Positions 46,539 to 59,154 of a stretch of DNA of 64,000 nucleotides are shown here, one piece after another. Within the stretch, counting starts at the first letter, position 1. Each line of letters opens with the position of its first letter. The translations under genes and the position numbers were made by a program. The stretch is taken from the NCBI GenBank assembly GCA_023653785.1, contig JAMKCH010057007.1:28818-92817 (forward strand), in the 5' to 3' direction. A model generated the notes under the pieces. That model saw only the letters and a list, made by a program, of their open reading frames with translations, did no database searches and was not told the origin of the DNA. This DNA is from Ophioderma brevispina. Lineage: Eukaryota > Echinodermata > Ophiuroidea > Amphilepidida > Ophiodermatidae.

Positions 46539-46544
46539 AATAAA
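46539..46544 (+). promoter_or_regulatory. Poly(A) signal of the ABCG gene
   Basis: A canonical AATAAA lies 14 bases after the stop codon of the terminal exon and is followed by T/G-rich sequence (GTGTTTGACACATTGGTGGG). If it is used, the 3' UTR is very short. Confidence 0.55.
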
Positions 46545-47532
46545 TACTTAAAGGCATGTGTTTGACACATTGGTGGGCAAATATTTTATTAAATTCATCA
46601 TCAATATCATTTGACGACGATTACAATGAATTTTAGTCCATTAACGGAATAAGCACAGGATCAGAGTAAGAGTTACTAAGGGCATAAATGGGTAATTATG
46701 CCCGTTGAGAAAGTAAAATGCGTCAAGGTAATCGAAAAAACAATGGCCGTTTTTAAGAAGAGTTGTTCTTCTTAAGAATTAAAACGTTAATAAAATTTAA
46801 ACCAGTACACTTTGTTTTATTTTCACCATTGTTTTTAATTTTAAACTAAATCTCGATTTATTCTAAAATATATGTTTTTTACTATTATATATTAGTATTA
46901 CTAAGAGAGTGGCTTGAACCATAGGCGGCATTTACTTTCTAAAATATAGATTTTTCGGGTCGTACATTTGAATATTTAGCAGGATATTACACAGCTTTTC
47001 CTGCGCTATGGTATCAAATGCTGTCTTATGTAAGATATGCGTCACGAAATATTAAACAGGTCAAAAGTAAAGATGGCAAAGTCTATTAAAACATATCCAA
47101 TTGTCGGTACGATTGCAAGATTCCAAAAATGTATAGCTGATGGTCTCTCCACTATACTACATATTAGTAATATTGGTAACTGAGTTAGAACGAATGGCCG
47201 TAGCATTTGTGGCCAATTAGAAATGAGTAAAATATAAAAAGGCTTTGATTTTCCCGTGGAAATAGGCTCAAATTGTTTGAAGGTTATAATGATTGATCAG
47301 CTCCCTAAGTGTGACTATTTCCGAGTTTATAAATTAGCTTGAAGATTAAAACCCCCGTAGATCCTGTCGGCATTGACTTCAATAAAAAAAGTACAAATGT
47401 TCCAATTGTCTGGTACTAAAAAGTCATAATCGATTATGCATAATAATTCATATCAATTTTGGATGGCGCCAATGTACAAAATGAAACACTGTTTCGAATC
47501 AGTGATGTTTATCTCTATTACTACCTGTGGGC
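46545..47532. other. Intergenic stretch downstream of the ABCG gene
   Basis: AT-rich unique sequence with no gene or repeat recognised. Confidence 0.4.
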
Positions 47533-47880
47533 TTAAAGGACACTATACAGTGATTTGCTAATCAGCAAATCGAAAAAATCATCAAAATCAGATTTTTGCA
47601 TGTACGAAACAAGTAAGGTATCCTAACCTACCCTGCAAATGATAACACCAGAAGCACCTAATAAGGACAGAATCGAGATTTTAGTCATTACTCTCGAACG
47701 ACACTTACTACAACACGTAATTGAATGGAGAATCGTATTTTGGAACACTGCCGTTTTCTTCCTTTTCTGTTAATTCTACAGCTGTAAATGTAACTTAGTG
47801 GAATTCTACAGACTTATCCTTCACTTTGAGCTATTCCTGCAAGTTCAATATTTTTCAAATCACTGAATAGTGTCCTTTAA
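47533..47880. mobile_element. TTAA-ended MITE, family 3
   Basis: Left end TTAAAGGACACTATACAGTG and right end CACTGAATAGTGTCCTTTAA form terminal inverted repeats of about 25 bases, extended by ATTTG/CAAAT. TTAA is present at both edges. The 348-base element is AT-rich and noncoding. It shares the TTAAAG start with families 1 and 2 but little else. Confidence 0.85.
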
Positions 47881-50423
47881 TGGCGCAATCACAATTGGTC
47901 ATGGTTTCAGTAATTGTCCCCGTGCAGTCATCCCCTCACCTTAACCCCATAAATTTGGTTCAAAAGAAGCAGAGATGTATTCATGCCTAGTTACAACCAT
48001 TCATGAAAATATTTAGTCACCTGTAATAATCACAACTTATCAAGGACGTGTATACTTTGTTTTGACCCGCTGTAGTAGCGGACCCTCTGATGTATAAATC
48101 TCCATAGAACCCTTCTTTTCCGAGATCTTTGAGATTAGTTTTCCTTGCAATGCAATTCCATGACGGACTGATAACGTTAATCTCTCGCCGCAGTACTATT
48201 TAGATAAATCTTTCGAACTGTGACACAGACTACCCACCTTTCCGGACCGCGTAAATCTCTATAAATGGATTGGCACCTGGGGCTCCGTATTTGCTACAAC
48301 TGACGGCCATATTGGTTAAGTCCAAAAAGAGCCCAAGCAGGTGCTTAATAGCTGTCTTTCACAAGTGGTGTTTCTCATTGAATGTGGATAAGCGCATAAC
48401 AAGTACACAAGGGGTGTTTCATAATGTTACACCCTTTCTGACAACTACTTTTCTGACACCCTATAAATTCGGGGGGGAAACCTTACGGACCTTAAGGAAT
48501 AAACCACACGGTTTATGTGGTTGGTTTATTCCGTTAATGTTCTTCGATTAATAGGGGGTCAAAAAGTATGTCAGAAGGTGTCACCTTAGGGGAAACCCCT
48601 TACACAAGCCAATTCAGTGAGCAGTTAGCATTTGTGCACGTATGGGATGGCATTTCCTTAAAACAGGCAGGCACTCGAGATACCACTTCTGTTGAACAGG
48701 TGTCTCTGGAATGCTATTGTACGTAGACCAAGATGTCCGCCGATTGCTTCACTGATCTACTAACCAATTATATTACTATTTTGTATCCAATCCTTGAAAG
48801 AGTAATCAGTGACTGGATTCCTGGCTGTCCGTGGACACGATCTGCTCGATTTGGGGCAGATGGGGGATTTCCAAACGGTCATTTGGGGAACTGCTACGTG
48901 CATTTACTATGGCAGTCTCGTCTCGCAGTGACATTCAAAAAATCATCTCTTAAACCAGGCCTCTCTTAAACCTTTGTTCTCAGTAATATCATGATAAATT
49001 AAGAAAAAAATATGGGCTTCAAAATCCGTCGGGGTAGTGGATTAAGCCCCGCTGTCAAATATTGTAATTTCCATAACGGTCATTTAGATTAAATATTCGT
49101 GACCAGGCCTAGTCTTTATCAAGTTCTGTGTGTAACCGTTCGAAATACGTAAGAGCGCCCTCCTACCGTAAGTCGTTGAAACAGACTAGCACCTGAAGTT
49201 GATGCCGTTTTGATTTGCTGTTGCTGTTAGTTGGCATGTCCTCCCCCCCCCCCCCCCCTGGCCGCGATGTATTTTTCATTCGTTTCAACGTATTGTATCC
49301 TTTTATAATGGCATCAGGGGTCGTTAAATTACATACAAACAACCACTTTGTAACAGTCGCTTGCTACATCCCCTTTGTTTACAGGTGTGTCCTCTTGAGC
49401 CTTGCCAAAAGCCCCTCATTCTTCAGGACACAGTTCAGTAACTTCCATTCAGCAGTGTCTTTAAATACCCACCCCCTAGTTTAGTATGAATTGATATTAT
49501 ACCGAGAAACACACAGGTCAATTCATATTTGTATACCTCACTGTTAACTGAACTGTAGTTCGTTAAATGATGAATTCAAAGCTCATAGTGCTCATCATTG
49601 CCTGGATGAAAGAAATCAATCCAGCCTATACGGATAAAGCATAAACCCCATTATAGACAAACGCGACAGTCCAAATGCTTGTCGAAATTGACCGCCATTA
49701 CTGGGGGGCATCCAACCCAAAACCTACCCAAATCGTTTTGTACGTCTGTACCAATCTTGATTAAGTATAATTCAAAAGCTCCACTTATCTGCACATTTGG
49801 GTTAATTCAAGCATGATGCACTCCCAGCTATGGCTGCCATTGAGGTGTTGGAATGTGTCGCAACGGATTCTTGTATAATTGTTGAGAATACTAAGGAGTC
49901 CGCATGTCCAATCCACCTATTGATTTTTATTGCCTATGTCCATTTGCACACTGCCTGGAGAGGTTCACATAGGCTTCAGCATTACACGTTCCCCAGTAGA
50001 GAAACAAATACAGTCGCCAGGAATAGTATTCATTAAGAAAACAATCGCTTACCTCCATATGCAGCCACAACTGCCTGACATCTCCGCAGTAAACTGCTTA
50101 CCAGACTGTTATTCGCTTCCGTGGGATAGCATGGCATATTCTTCAACAAGGAATCATCGCAAGTCATCCATGTGTTTACCCTATACCACGCACAGCACCG
50201 CCAAGCTGATCCATTGCATCCTCTCAATTCCTTCATCCTGAAGGCAGTCATAGTATAGATGAGTCTGGATCTGTGGAGCGAAAGTTGTCATAATGGCAAT
50301 ATTGTTCAAGAACTGTAGCATATACGCATGTGAAAAGAATGAAGTGCAATGTACAGCGGTCATATGCACCCAAGCATAATAGCAGTGAGAGGGATTGTTT
50401 AGTGGTCGGGTAAAGGATTGGGG
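47881..50423. other. Intergenic stretch, no gene recognised
   Basis: A short inverted repeat at 48496-48532 (GGAATAAACCACA and GTGGTTGGTTTATTCC) is present. A GTGTTTCATAATGTTACACC block at 48413-48432 resembles the ends of dispersed elements. A C(17) run lies at 49243-49259. Open frames 48270-48551, 48733-48969, 49215-49484 and 49930-50241 have no recognisable motif. Confidence 0.35.
48496..48532. repeat. Short hairpin
   Basis: GGAATAAACCACA is mirrored by TGTGGTTGGTTTATTCC around CGGTTTA. The arms pair over about 13 bases with a bulge. It may be a foldback remnant. Confidence 0.65.
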
Positions 50424-51107
50424 CCGGTGTAGAAGTAATTATTGTCCGGCGTACTCATAGTCCGGGAACAATGGTGAACAATAGAGCAATCGATTCAGTT
50501 GACTCTTCACGCAACATTAGTTTCACGCTTTATTCCGTTATCGTCTATGGAGCCCCGGACTGTGGCTCCCGCCGGACTATATTTGCTTTCACACCGGTGT
50601 GAAAGTAATCATAGTCTGGCAGGTATCATAGTCCGGACTCCATAGACGACAACGGAATAAAGCGTAAAAGTAATGTTGCGTGAAGAGTCAACTGAATCGA
50701 TTGCCCAATTGCTCACCATTGTTCCAGCGACTGTGAGCCCGGAGGACTTATGATGCTTGCAAGACCGGTGTAGAAGTAACCCATTGTCCGGCGTACTCCT
50801 AGTCCCGGGAAACAATGAGTTGACAATAGGGCAACGCGATTCAGTTGGACTCTTTACGAAACATGTTTCGCGCTTATTCGGTATCGTATATGGAGCCCCG
50901 GACTATGGCTCCTACCGGACTATATCTACTTTACACCGGTGTGAGAAAGCCGATATAGTCCGGCGGGAGCCACAGTCCGGGGCTCCATAGACGTTAACGG
51001 AATAAAGCGTGAAAATACGTGCGTGAGAGTCAACTGAATCGATGGCCCTATTGTCACCATTGTTCCGGACTACGGTAAGCCGCGACAATAATTACTTATA
51101 CACACGG
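50424..51107. repeat. Array of four ~172-bp units in alternating orientation, joined at ACCGGT
   Basis: Units lie at 50424-50598 (forward), 50593-50769 (reverse), 50764-50940 (forward) and 50935-51107 (reverse). Neighbours share a palindromic junction ACACCGGTGT. The forward unit runs CCGGTGTAGAAGT, TAGTCCGGGAACAATGGT, CGATTCAGTTGACTC, TTTATTCCGTTATCG, GGAGCCCCGGACT, CGGACTATAT, then ACCGGT. The unit itself also has near-inverted ends (GTCCGGCG and CGCCGGAC), so each can fold alone. Related single copies are at 9149-9318 and 52670-52770. No protein is encoded. Confidence 0.92.
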
Positions 51108-52669
51108 GATTCGATATTTTTTCGGTAGTTTCAAGGGGCATTTCGTGTTCCACAACTCGTCCCCCCGACTACCTAAAAAAGGTGAGAATTTTATAATCAT
51201 CTGAACCGTAAGCCTTAGTAATCCACGTGTACTAATCTACGTGCAAATTCGGTCATCTGAGAGAAATTCGAAATTTTGAATTTTCTGTCCATAAAACGGA
51301 CAGAAATTACTGCACAGTGGCCTATGGGACCGTGAGAAATAAACAATTGCTTATAACACAAAACCGCAACGTCGGGATCAACTCAAATTTTGTGAATAAA
51401 CTTTTCTGAAGGATATCTAGTGAACAGTGAACAGCAGGTGCTTAAATCAGGAAATGCACCTTTAACTTGTTAAATTACACTATAGCGTCTATTTCACTTT
51501 AACAAAATTCGAAAAATATAATTTCTCAAAATTAAGCAGAGTGGGGGTTCGAACCTGCGACAAACAGAGATTAAGAAGCATTCTTAAGACTAGACTAGCG
51601 AGGGATTTGTCGCCGAAGTTACGATTTTAATTTAAAATATAATGCTTCACGCAATAAAGGCAGATTCATGCGTGTTATATACAATAGATACATGTAACAA
51701 TAGAAACGATTAATATCATGTTATTAAGTGAACTGTGGCTATTATATATAGATGATGCTGCCCTGGATGCTGTAAAACATGCAAGTTACCTACGGAAAGA
51801 AATTTCGCGGCCGTGATCGGAGTTAGTCGTCCTCTACCGCGGCCATTTTTTGTAACAACACATCCGAAGGCGGGGGGTTACAACCCCTTCTATTTTTCTT
51901 TTGAAAAAATTTTGGTAACATTTTCCATTTTTGGTCACAAATAAGTACCAAACATCCTAGGTTTACGTCACTTATGTATCATTAGCCAAGAACTCGAAAA
52001 CAATTATCAGACCTATAACACTCCCTGATATAAAACTGGTCATTTTCCATCAATTTAAGCCAAAACCGTATGAAAATCTGATATCCCTAACTTTTTTGGT
52101 GAAAAAAACTAATTTTCGCCTATTTCTACACTGTGTGTGTGAATGGCAGTTGATATTCGTGAATTAATGCTAGGATTATGGTACTCATGGATGAAAGCGG
52201 AGATCATAGCTATACATCGATATAGGCGTGGTTACTTCTCTACCGAAGGGTGGTTGCCAAACCCCTACTCACCCCCACCCCCCCCCCCCCCCATCACCAC
52301 CAAATTGGGATCACCCGTACCCCATAAACGGAGAAAAAGGGAGCGAAAATGTCCGGGACAATAACATAAAATTAATTGGCAAAAAAGGGTTTCGGTAGCG
52401 AGATGAAGACGAGGGTTACGAGGTTTAAGAGTTCATTCATACTTCGCTGCACTCTTCAGTGCAGTTAGTTTTGATGCCGATAAGTTTCCAATTACAAGGT
52501 TTTAGAGTTAGTGATTTAATTTAAAAATGAAATGGCAGTTAAACCCCGCGTAACAAGCTACGAAAATGCCAAGTTGGCGTTGATGGATACTTTCTTTGTG
52601 TTTGTTATCGCTAAATAAAAAGCTGTGAATCATATAGCTAGAGTGTTGAATTTATTTGAAAAGCTTGTA
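51108..52669. other. Gene-free stretch with a tRNA-like remnant
   Basis: Between about 51535 and 51620 the minus strand carries GCAGGTTCGAACCCCCAC, a good B-box/T-arm, preceded by a pairing TTAAGAATGCTTCTTAA stretch. An A box is not convincing, so it is a tRNA-derived remnant rather than a gene. Poly(C) at 52278-52292. Otherwise unique AT-rich DNA. Confidence 0.4.
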
Positions 52670-52770
52670 ACCGGTGTAGAAGTTTTTATAGTCCGCCGGA
52701 GAAGAACAGGGCACTCGATTCAGTTGATCGTCATGCAACATTAGTTCACGTTTATTCCGTTGTCTGCTGG
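52670..52770 (+). repeat. Internally deleted copy of the ACCGGT-joined unit
   Basis: Starts ACCGGTGTAGAAGT, continues ATAGTCCGCCGG, jumps to GGGCACTCGATTCAGTTGA and ends near TTTATTCCGTTGTCTG. It lacks the second half of the unit. The CGCCGGA start matches the 9.1-kb copy better than the array. Confidence 0.7.
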
Positions 52771-54357
52771 AGTCTTTCCCAAAAAAAATCAAAATTTAAC
52801 GACCGTGACAGCATGCACAAATGCAATATTAATCAGGGTGAGTCAAAAAAAAACTTCACCCTGATGGTCCACCATTTTGAAGTTTAAAAAAATATATATC
52901 TAACATATGTGGTATACGGAAAGTGATTTCATTATCTTAATTTTGCTGCAAAAGATAATTCCAACCGGTTAAGTATAGGCCGAGCTACGTCTTTCGAATC
53001 AAGAAATTTGCAGTGAATAAATAGCCTGATTTTCTCTGCACACGGATTCCTTCGCTGCACGCCGTCTCAATGTGAAGCCGGGGACAGAGCAGAAAACCGA
53101 CTATTGATTCAAACGGACTGTAGCCGGTCTCTACCTAACCGATGTGAATGATCCTTGCTGTAAATTAAAATAATGAACCCAGCTCTCATATGATATCAAC
53201 TATGTATCAAAATGGCGGACACAATCAGGGTCACGATTTTGATCACCCCTGTCCTTAATAAATTAAGGCACATCTTCGCAATACGTGCGACGGAAAGAGT
53301 TACATAATCAGTCCATGAGCTTCCGTTATCAGATTTTCGGTTCGTTGCAACCAAGTGGTGAGTAATAACCATGTATCCCTTGAGGAGATGTCCCCCTGAT
53401 AGGATTAGGTATGTTGCCATCCCGACAGCTGCACGTTCGCGAGTCCTGTCCATTCAAAAATGGCCGCCATTGTTTTATGTCAAATTTTATCCAACACTAC
53501 ACGAAATCAAGTTTTAACCTCTGCAGGGGACTTAAAATATAGGCGTCCAAGATAGCAGCCGCAAGGAGCATTATTTTGCTAATGAACTTAAAATGTCCAA
53601 TTTGTGGAAAAGAACACCCCAAACCCACACCCACCAAAAACCAAAACCACAACAAACCCCATGGTGGGAGCTCCAAAAAATGATTAATGGTATTTATATT
53701 TATTGCACATGCTTGTTTATCAGGTGGCGGTGATTATATTGCTTAACGTACGTAAAATCAGGAAGAAAAGCGGCATTGGAAACGCTTTCTAATAATGACC
53801 CCTAAATCATTCCAAGATAAGATGCACAAAGTATTAAAGCGGGGTGTGACTTGTCCAAGAGTGTTGTCACTATAGCTGGTTAATACTTAGGTCAAATAAC
53901 GTAGCGTAGTTTAAAATGACTCTATCATAGTTTATAGGAAGACAACAGCTCATATCAACCTGATCCAATAAAATTATAATAAATGGGTGTGCATGGACTG
54001 TATTGGGCCATTCTTCAAAAAAGTAAACCTTTTTGATAACAAATGAAGTTAATGGTGCAAATTTCTTTACATTATCACGTTAACCATCCTTCCAAGTTTC
54101 CTGCATGATATTTTTGAACAATATGTTCAACTCAAACACCCTCATTTGCATAAATGAACGTGTTTAATATTTTGGGATAAAAAGTGAGATTATTACACCA
54201 TTTTGCTTCTTTAGTTTTTATATTGAATAGCTATTAATTTTTGTTTGAAATACTACATAAAGTTGCGTGGACATCAATTTTAAAAATTATGTTGAAAAAA
54301 TTATAAATTTATAGGAATAGACAAGTAATTAACAAAGAATTTTAATTGACTTTGGAT
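52771..54357. other. Gene-free stretch
   Basis: Short frames only; the minus-strand frame 53196-53453 has no motif. No repeats recognised beyond scattered AAAATGGCGG and AAAATGGCCGCC blocks, which recur elsewhere in this window. Confidence 0.35.
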
Positions 54358-55341
54358 GTCACACACGTGACCAAAAAGACAAAAGTTTTTATTACTAGAA
54401 CACCACTGTCTCAGTAATGTTCATATTTCATCTCAAAAGCCGGTTTATATGTACCTTCCGTTATACAAAATAAATGGTTTAGATCTTTCTTCTTTCAAAA
54501 GTTATTGATGTGCCAATTACTGTCACACACGTGACCGGCACTCACCATTTTAGTATCCGAAGGACATAAATAGATTTCTGGTCATATTGAAGAAGGTAGC
54601 AGTGATAACTTTTTTATCACTTAAAATATGAATATGATCAGTTTAAACAAAAAAACAACAATTTAATAAAGACTGCCTTAAACTTAATTTCCATGTGTAT
54701 TTTGAAAGTTTGGGGTAAAGTTGTCAAATTTAGAAGACTTGCACTATTTCAACACAGGAAATCTGCATAATAGGAGTAGCATTGCTCTTTGCAAGTTATT
54801 ACTGATGGCATTGTAATGAAAGTGTTTGAAATAGTTCAGAAGATGCAAATACACAAGATTTTATTACAACTTCGTTTTTGGTGCACATTAACAGTGGTCA
54901 CCAATTTTGTGTTATAAGTCAATGGAGATGTCACACACGTAACCACCAATGTCACAAACGTGACCGTACTTAGTGATATATATTATTAATTACAAAGTAA
55001 AGTTTGCTTGTTACTTTTAATTACCAACATTGTTGTAATGACAAGGTATCAATGTCTTTCTGAAATAGATATAAGAATGTGAATTCTTAAATAATCACAG
55101 AATTTTACAGTTGAAGTTTGAATTCTAAAAACCTCTTTTTGTCTGAGGTCACAAACGTGACCGAACTTTATTTGCCCCTCATGACAAAATAACCAATCTG
55201 GCGAAAGTGAAAACATTATTTTGGTTAGGTTTGGACTAAAGACTACTCATTATATCAAAAGTAATAACATATTGGTTATATTGGCAAAACAGCATTGGGT
55301 TGAAATCCAAAATTTACCGTTTTTAGGTCACAAACGTGACC
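54358..55341. repeat. Six dispersed copies of the 15-mer GTCACAMACGTGACC
   Basis: Copies start at 54358, 54522, 54930 (one mismatch), 54951, 55148 and 55327. The first three read GTCACACACGTGACC or nearly so and the last three GTCACAAACGTGACC. The sequence between copies is unrelated AT-rich DNA at variable distances, so this is not a tandem repeat with drifting units. The flanks GGTCAC and GTGACC are inverted. The core contains CACGTGAC or AACGTGAC, similar to bHLH-zip binding sites; a regulatory role is only a guess. Confidence 0.9.
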
Positions 55342-55742
55342 GAAAAATGGCCCATTGAAGAACTACTCAGTGACGTCATAAGTGGTTCCCAGTAAAAATA
55401 AAAATATGCTTATGACGAAGTGAAAAAGCTGTCTATATAGAAATTTCAAATCACCGGGTCCTTCTCTCTTTCTACTGCCGTGATCATCTTCCTTCCCAGC
55501 GTCAGCTCGTGTTGAGTGGTCTGCAATTGTCCAGAAGTACGAGAGAAAATTGCGGGAAATGTTATCAATAGTTTTCCTTATGGTTCTTATTATGTCGAAA
55601 AAGATGTGCTTGATTTAGGTTCCCTGGAGCGGGTATAACTGTCGCCATCATGAGTTAAGATAATGTCCGCAAAATACAAATGTCATTAGCTCTCTCTCTC
55701 TCTCTGTCTTTGGTGCTCTCAAAATATCACTCACATTCTTAT

Positions 55743-56336
55743 CAGGCGCGGATCCATGGGGGTGCCGGGGTGCCTTGCACCCCCCCCCCCCATACCTCGA
55801 TGTTTTTTTTTTTTTTTAAGGTTTTTCTTTTTTTAATGAATAAAAGAAAAAGCTGAAATGAAATGATATCGCTCCAGAAAACATGAAAGAACTACCGTTC
55901 ACCGTTCGACCAACATAATTTGGACTCATCCATGCCGTCTGAGTCGGAAAATCGACAGACTTCCAATTCATTTTGTATTCTAATTGAGCTACGTAAGGTA
56001 ATGTAATATCATCATGTTGAGAATCGGTTCAACATAAATTATCACATAGGTTAAACTAAAAATTAGCGTGTCATGTCCCTTCAACTATTTTTAACTTCAA
56101 GTGGCTTAGTCCATTGCATAAGATGGAAAAAAAATAAGTGATATGAACATTTCCCCATCAACTACATTGGAAGAAGCTTGATTGCCATGATAAAAATGCA
56201 GACGAGGGGGAGGGTGTTGTTAACAGCCCTCTCGCATCCATCCCAGGCGCCGTGTCTGCTACGCAGCCATTCTATCCCATCTCATCTTGACTTCTCTCTT
56301 GGCACCCCCTCCAGTCAGGGGCTGGATCCGCCCATG
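55743..56336. mobile_element. hAT-like MITE with 8-bp target duplication
   Basis: The left end CAGGCGCGGATCCA and right end TGGATCCGCCCATG are imperfect terminal inverted repeats. They are flanked by ATTCTTAT (55735-55742) and ATTCTTAC (56337-56344), seven of eight bases identical. CAG-G-CGGATCC ends and 8-bp duplications are hAT hallmarks. The 594-base interior has a poly(C) run, a poly(T) run and GGGGTGCC / GGCACCCC subterminal repeats, and encodes nothing. Confidence 0.83.
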
Positions 56337-56344
56337 ATTCTTAC

Positions 56345-57563
56345 CTCATCAATTTGACACTTTTAGTACATTTAACAAACATGCTTCCTTCCGGCGGCCA
56401 TCTTGGATGCGTAAATGTTTAATCCCGCTTCAGGAAGGTAAAACTTTATTTCGTTTAGTCCGGGATAAAATACTAATTGATATACCATGTCAAAGTGTAC
56501 ACGTTTACAATCGTGTAACAACGATTCAAGTTGGCAGGTTGCATACCTCTAATTAAATAGACATGTGGACATTTCCGAGTGTCCCCAATTTTTGTTCGAA
56601 CCAGTGTTTTTTGCTTATTTGGAAAGGTTACAAATGTATTGGATCACACCTGAAGTGAATTTAGCAGAATACACCGTCTTTATGTAATAAGATGATGACT
56701 TTTAGTATTTTCTGTCGTGCACGACAGAAAATTAAAGCACGGTTTTCTATAGGGACGGTTACCGGTTACGATAGCAGGCAAGTTAAAAACAAGGTTTGCG
56801 GTTTTCTTTAATTGTACTTGTTTGTCCGATAAAACCTTCGAAACGTTCTCGGTAGGTGGGCTACAACCGACCCAGTGGAATTTGAGAAAAAAATCGTATC
56901 CTAAAACAGGAAATATCTTTAAAAAAAGACAACCCCTCGCGATCAGGATTCATGTGAAAACGTTATTATTACAATTATTTACCTATGGTCCATGTCGCTA
57001 TCTCTGTGCAGTGATGTCAGCTATTAGGTGCTGATATTTTGAGCTATTTTTGAGTGTATAGAAACGCCGTCTTTGATCGTGCACGACGCTGTCATACGGA
57101 GTCAACACTTGTACACTGTTAAAAATAAACTTGTAAAAAACAGGCATTTGACTGGCAGCTGGGACTCACTACATGCAGAACGTAAAATAACTGGAGCCGT
57201 AAAAATAAGCAACCATTGCAGGTAACGTAAAATAACAGCGTAAAATCTCAGCTTCAAAGTTATTGTGGGTTTTTGACTTGTTTAAACAATATTAAGAATT
57301 AAAACGTTATTACAATCCTCTGACCAAATTTTCACGTTGTAGCTATGGCATCATACAAACGTTGTATTTACGTTACCACGTGGTTGTAAAAAAGTTATAT
57401 TTCAGGCAAACAATTTTGAGAAAAAAATCAATAACAAAGGGAAAACGTGAAGAAATAAAGATTTAAACCAGTTTATACACTTGGTTTTATATGTTAATGT
57501 ACACATTCTAATGTCACCAATTACTTAATCATCATATGGATAAACTTAATACATGTACCTTAC
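56345..57563. other. Intergenic stretch
   Basis: No gene recognised. TTTTCTGTCGTGCACGACAGAAAA near 56709 is a 24-base perfect palindrome. The frame at 56822-57034 has no motif. Confidence 0.4.
56709..56732. repeat. 24-bp perfect palindrome
   Basis: The arms TTTTCTGTCGTG and CACGACAGAAAA meet at TGCA, with no spacer. It is isolated in otherwise unstructured sequence. A related GTGCACGAC occurs near 57079. Confidence 0.75.
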
Positions 57564-58383
<820 letters not shown>

Positions 58384-58403
58384 AAAAAAAAAAAAAAAAA
58401 AAA
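58384..58403 (+). repeat. Poly(A) run at the junction of the duplicated copies
   Basis: About twenty A residues lie between the last shared base of copy 1 and the first of copy 2. At the corresponding place copy 2 is followed by TAAACCCCTGACTG instead. The run thus marks a join. Confidence 0.9.
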
Positions 58404-58839
58404 ATAGATTCGAACCAGGGCCTTAAGATTACAAGTCCTAAACCTTATCCACTGCACTACATGACTTTACTGATAGCAGATGCTAAAATTATATATATAT
58501 ATATATAATATATATATATATACAAAAAATTCAACTAAACACAAGGGAATTTAAAAACACATGACCGGTTTTATTTATTCATCAGATGTATAAAACAGTG
58601 TATTTTCAGGTGACTATCTTTGGAATTAAAAGTGCTCAATCCCATTACAGGAGAGCTTAATGAAAAATTTCAAAGTATAGACATCTGGAAAGGCAACCGT
58701 TACTCAGAGTTTCACGAATACCCTCACTTACGATCATCGGGTATCCGATCTTCAGACGGATGGTATTGCATGGTTGTGTCTTAACCACAAGATATGTATA
58801 TAAATATACATTCTATGGTGTCACACCAGCAATATTGCC

Positions 58840-58870
<31 letters not shown>

Positions 58871-59154
58871 ACTACTTTTTTTTCAAATTAAACTAAATAT
58901 AATACAAAAAGGAGGAAAGAGTTCTTAAAAATATTTTTTTAAATGATAGGGAAAATATGATTTTGCATTTTTTTTAATGACGTTACTTCCGAAGAATACA
59001 GAATACCGCTCACCTCCATGGTTCACTTGGAATTGGGCAAATGGATCATGAAAGCATCCCGTCCTTCGGAGGGGACGTTAAGCCGTCGGTCCCGTGTACA
59101 GAGAGCCACAACTGTACATGTACATCGCAGTCAGTGTCGAATAAGAGTAGGGTG
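58404..59154 (+). repeat. 0.8-kb tandem duplication, copy 2
   Basis: Second copy, with few differences (for example GCCGTCGGTCCC against GCCGTCAGTCCC) and a shorter AT run. On the minus strand, TAGTGCAGTGGATAAGG, a stem-loop with TGT anticodon and GGCCCTGGTTCGAATC resemble a tRNA-Thr-derived head, but the T stem does not close. The flank CCCCTGACTGTTCCC continues after it. Confidence 0.92.

Noticed and set aside
51535..51620. tRNA gene (minus strand)
   Set aside because: A GGTTCGAACC T-arm is clear but no D arm or acceptor stem can be paired.
54358..55341. GTCACAMACGTGACC cluster as oestrogen-response elements or CRISPR repeats
   Set aside because: The spacer between the GGTCA and TGACC halves is six bases, not three, and the inter-copy distances vary far too much for CRISPR.
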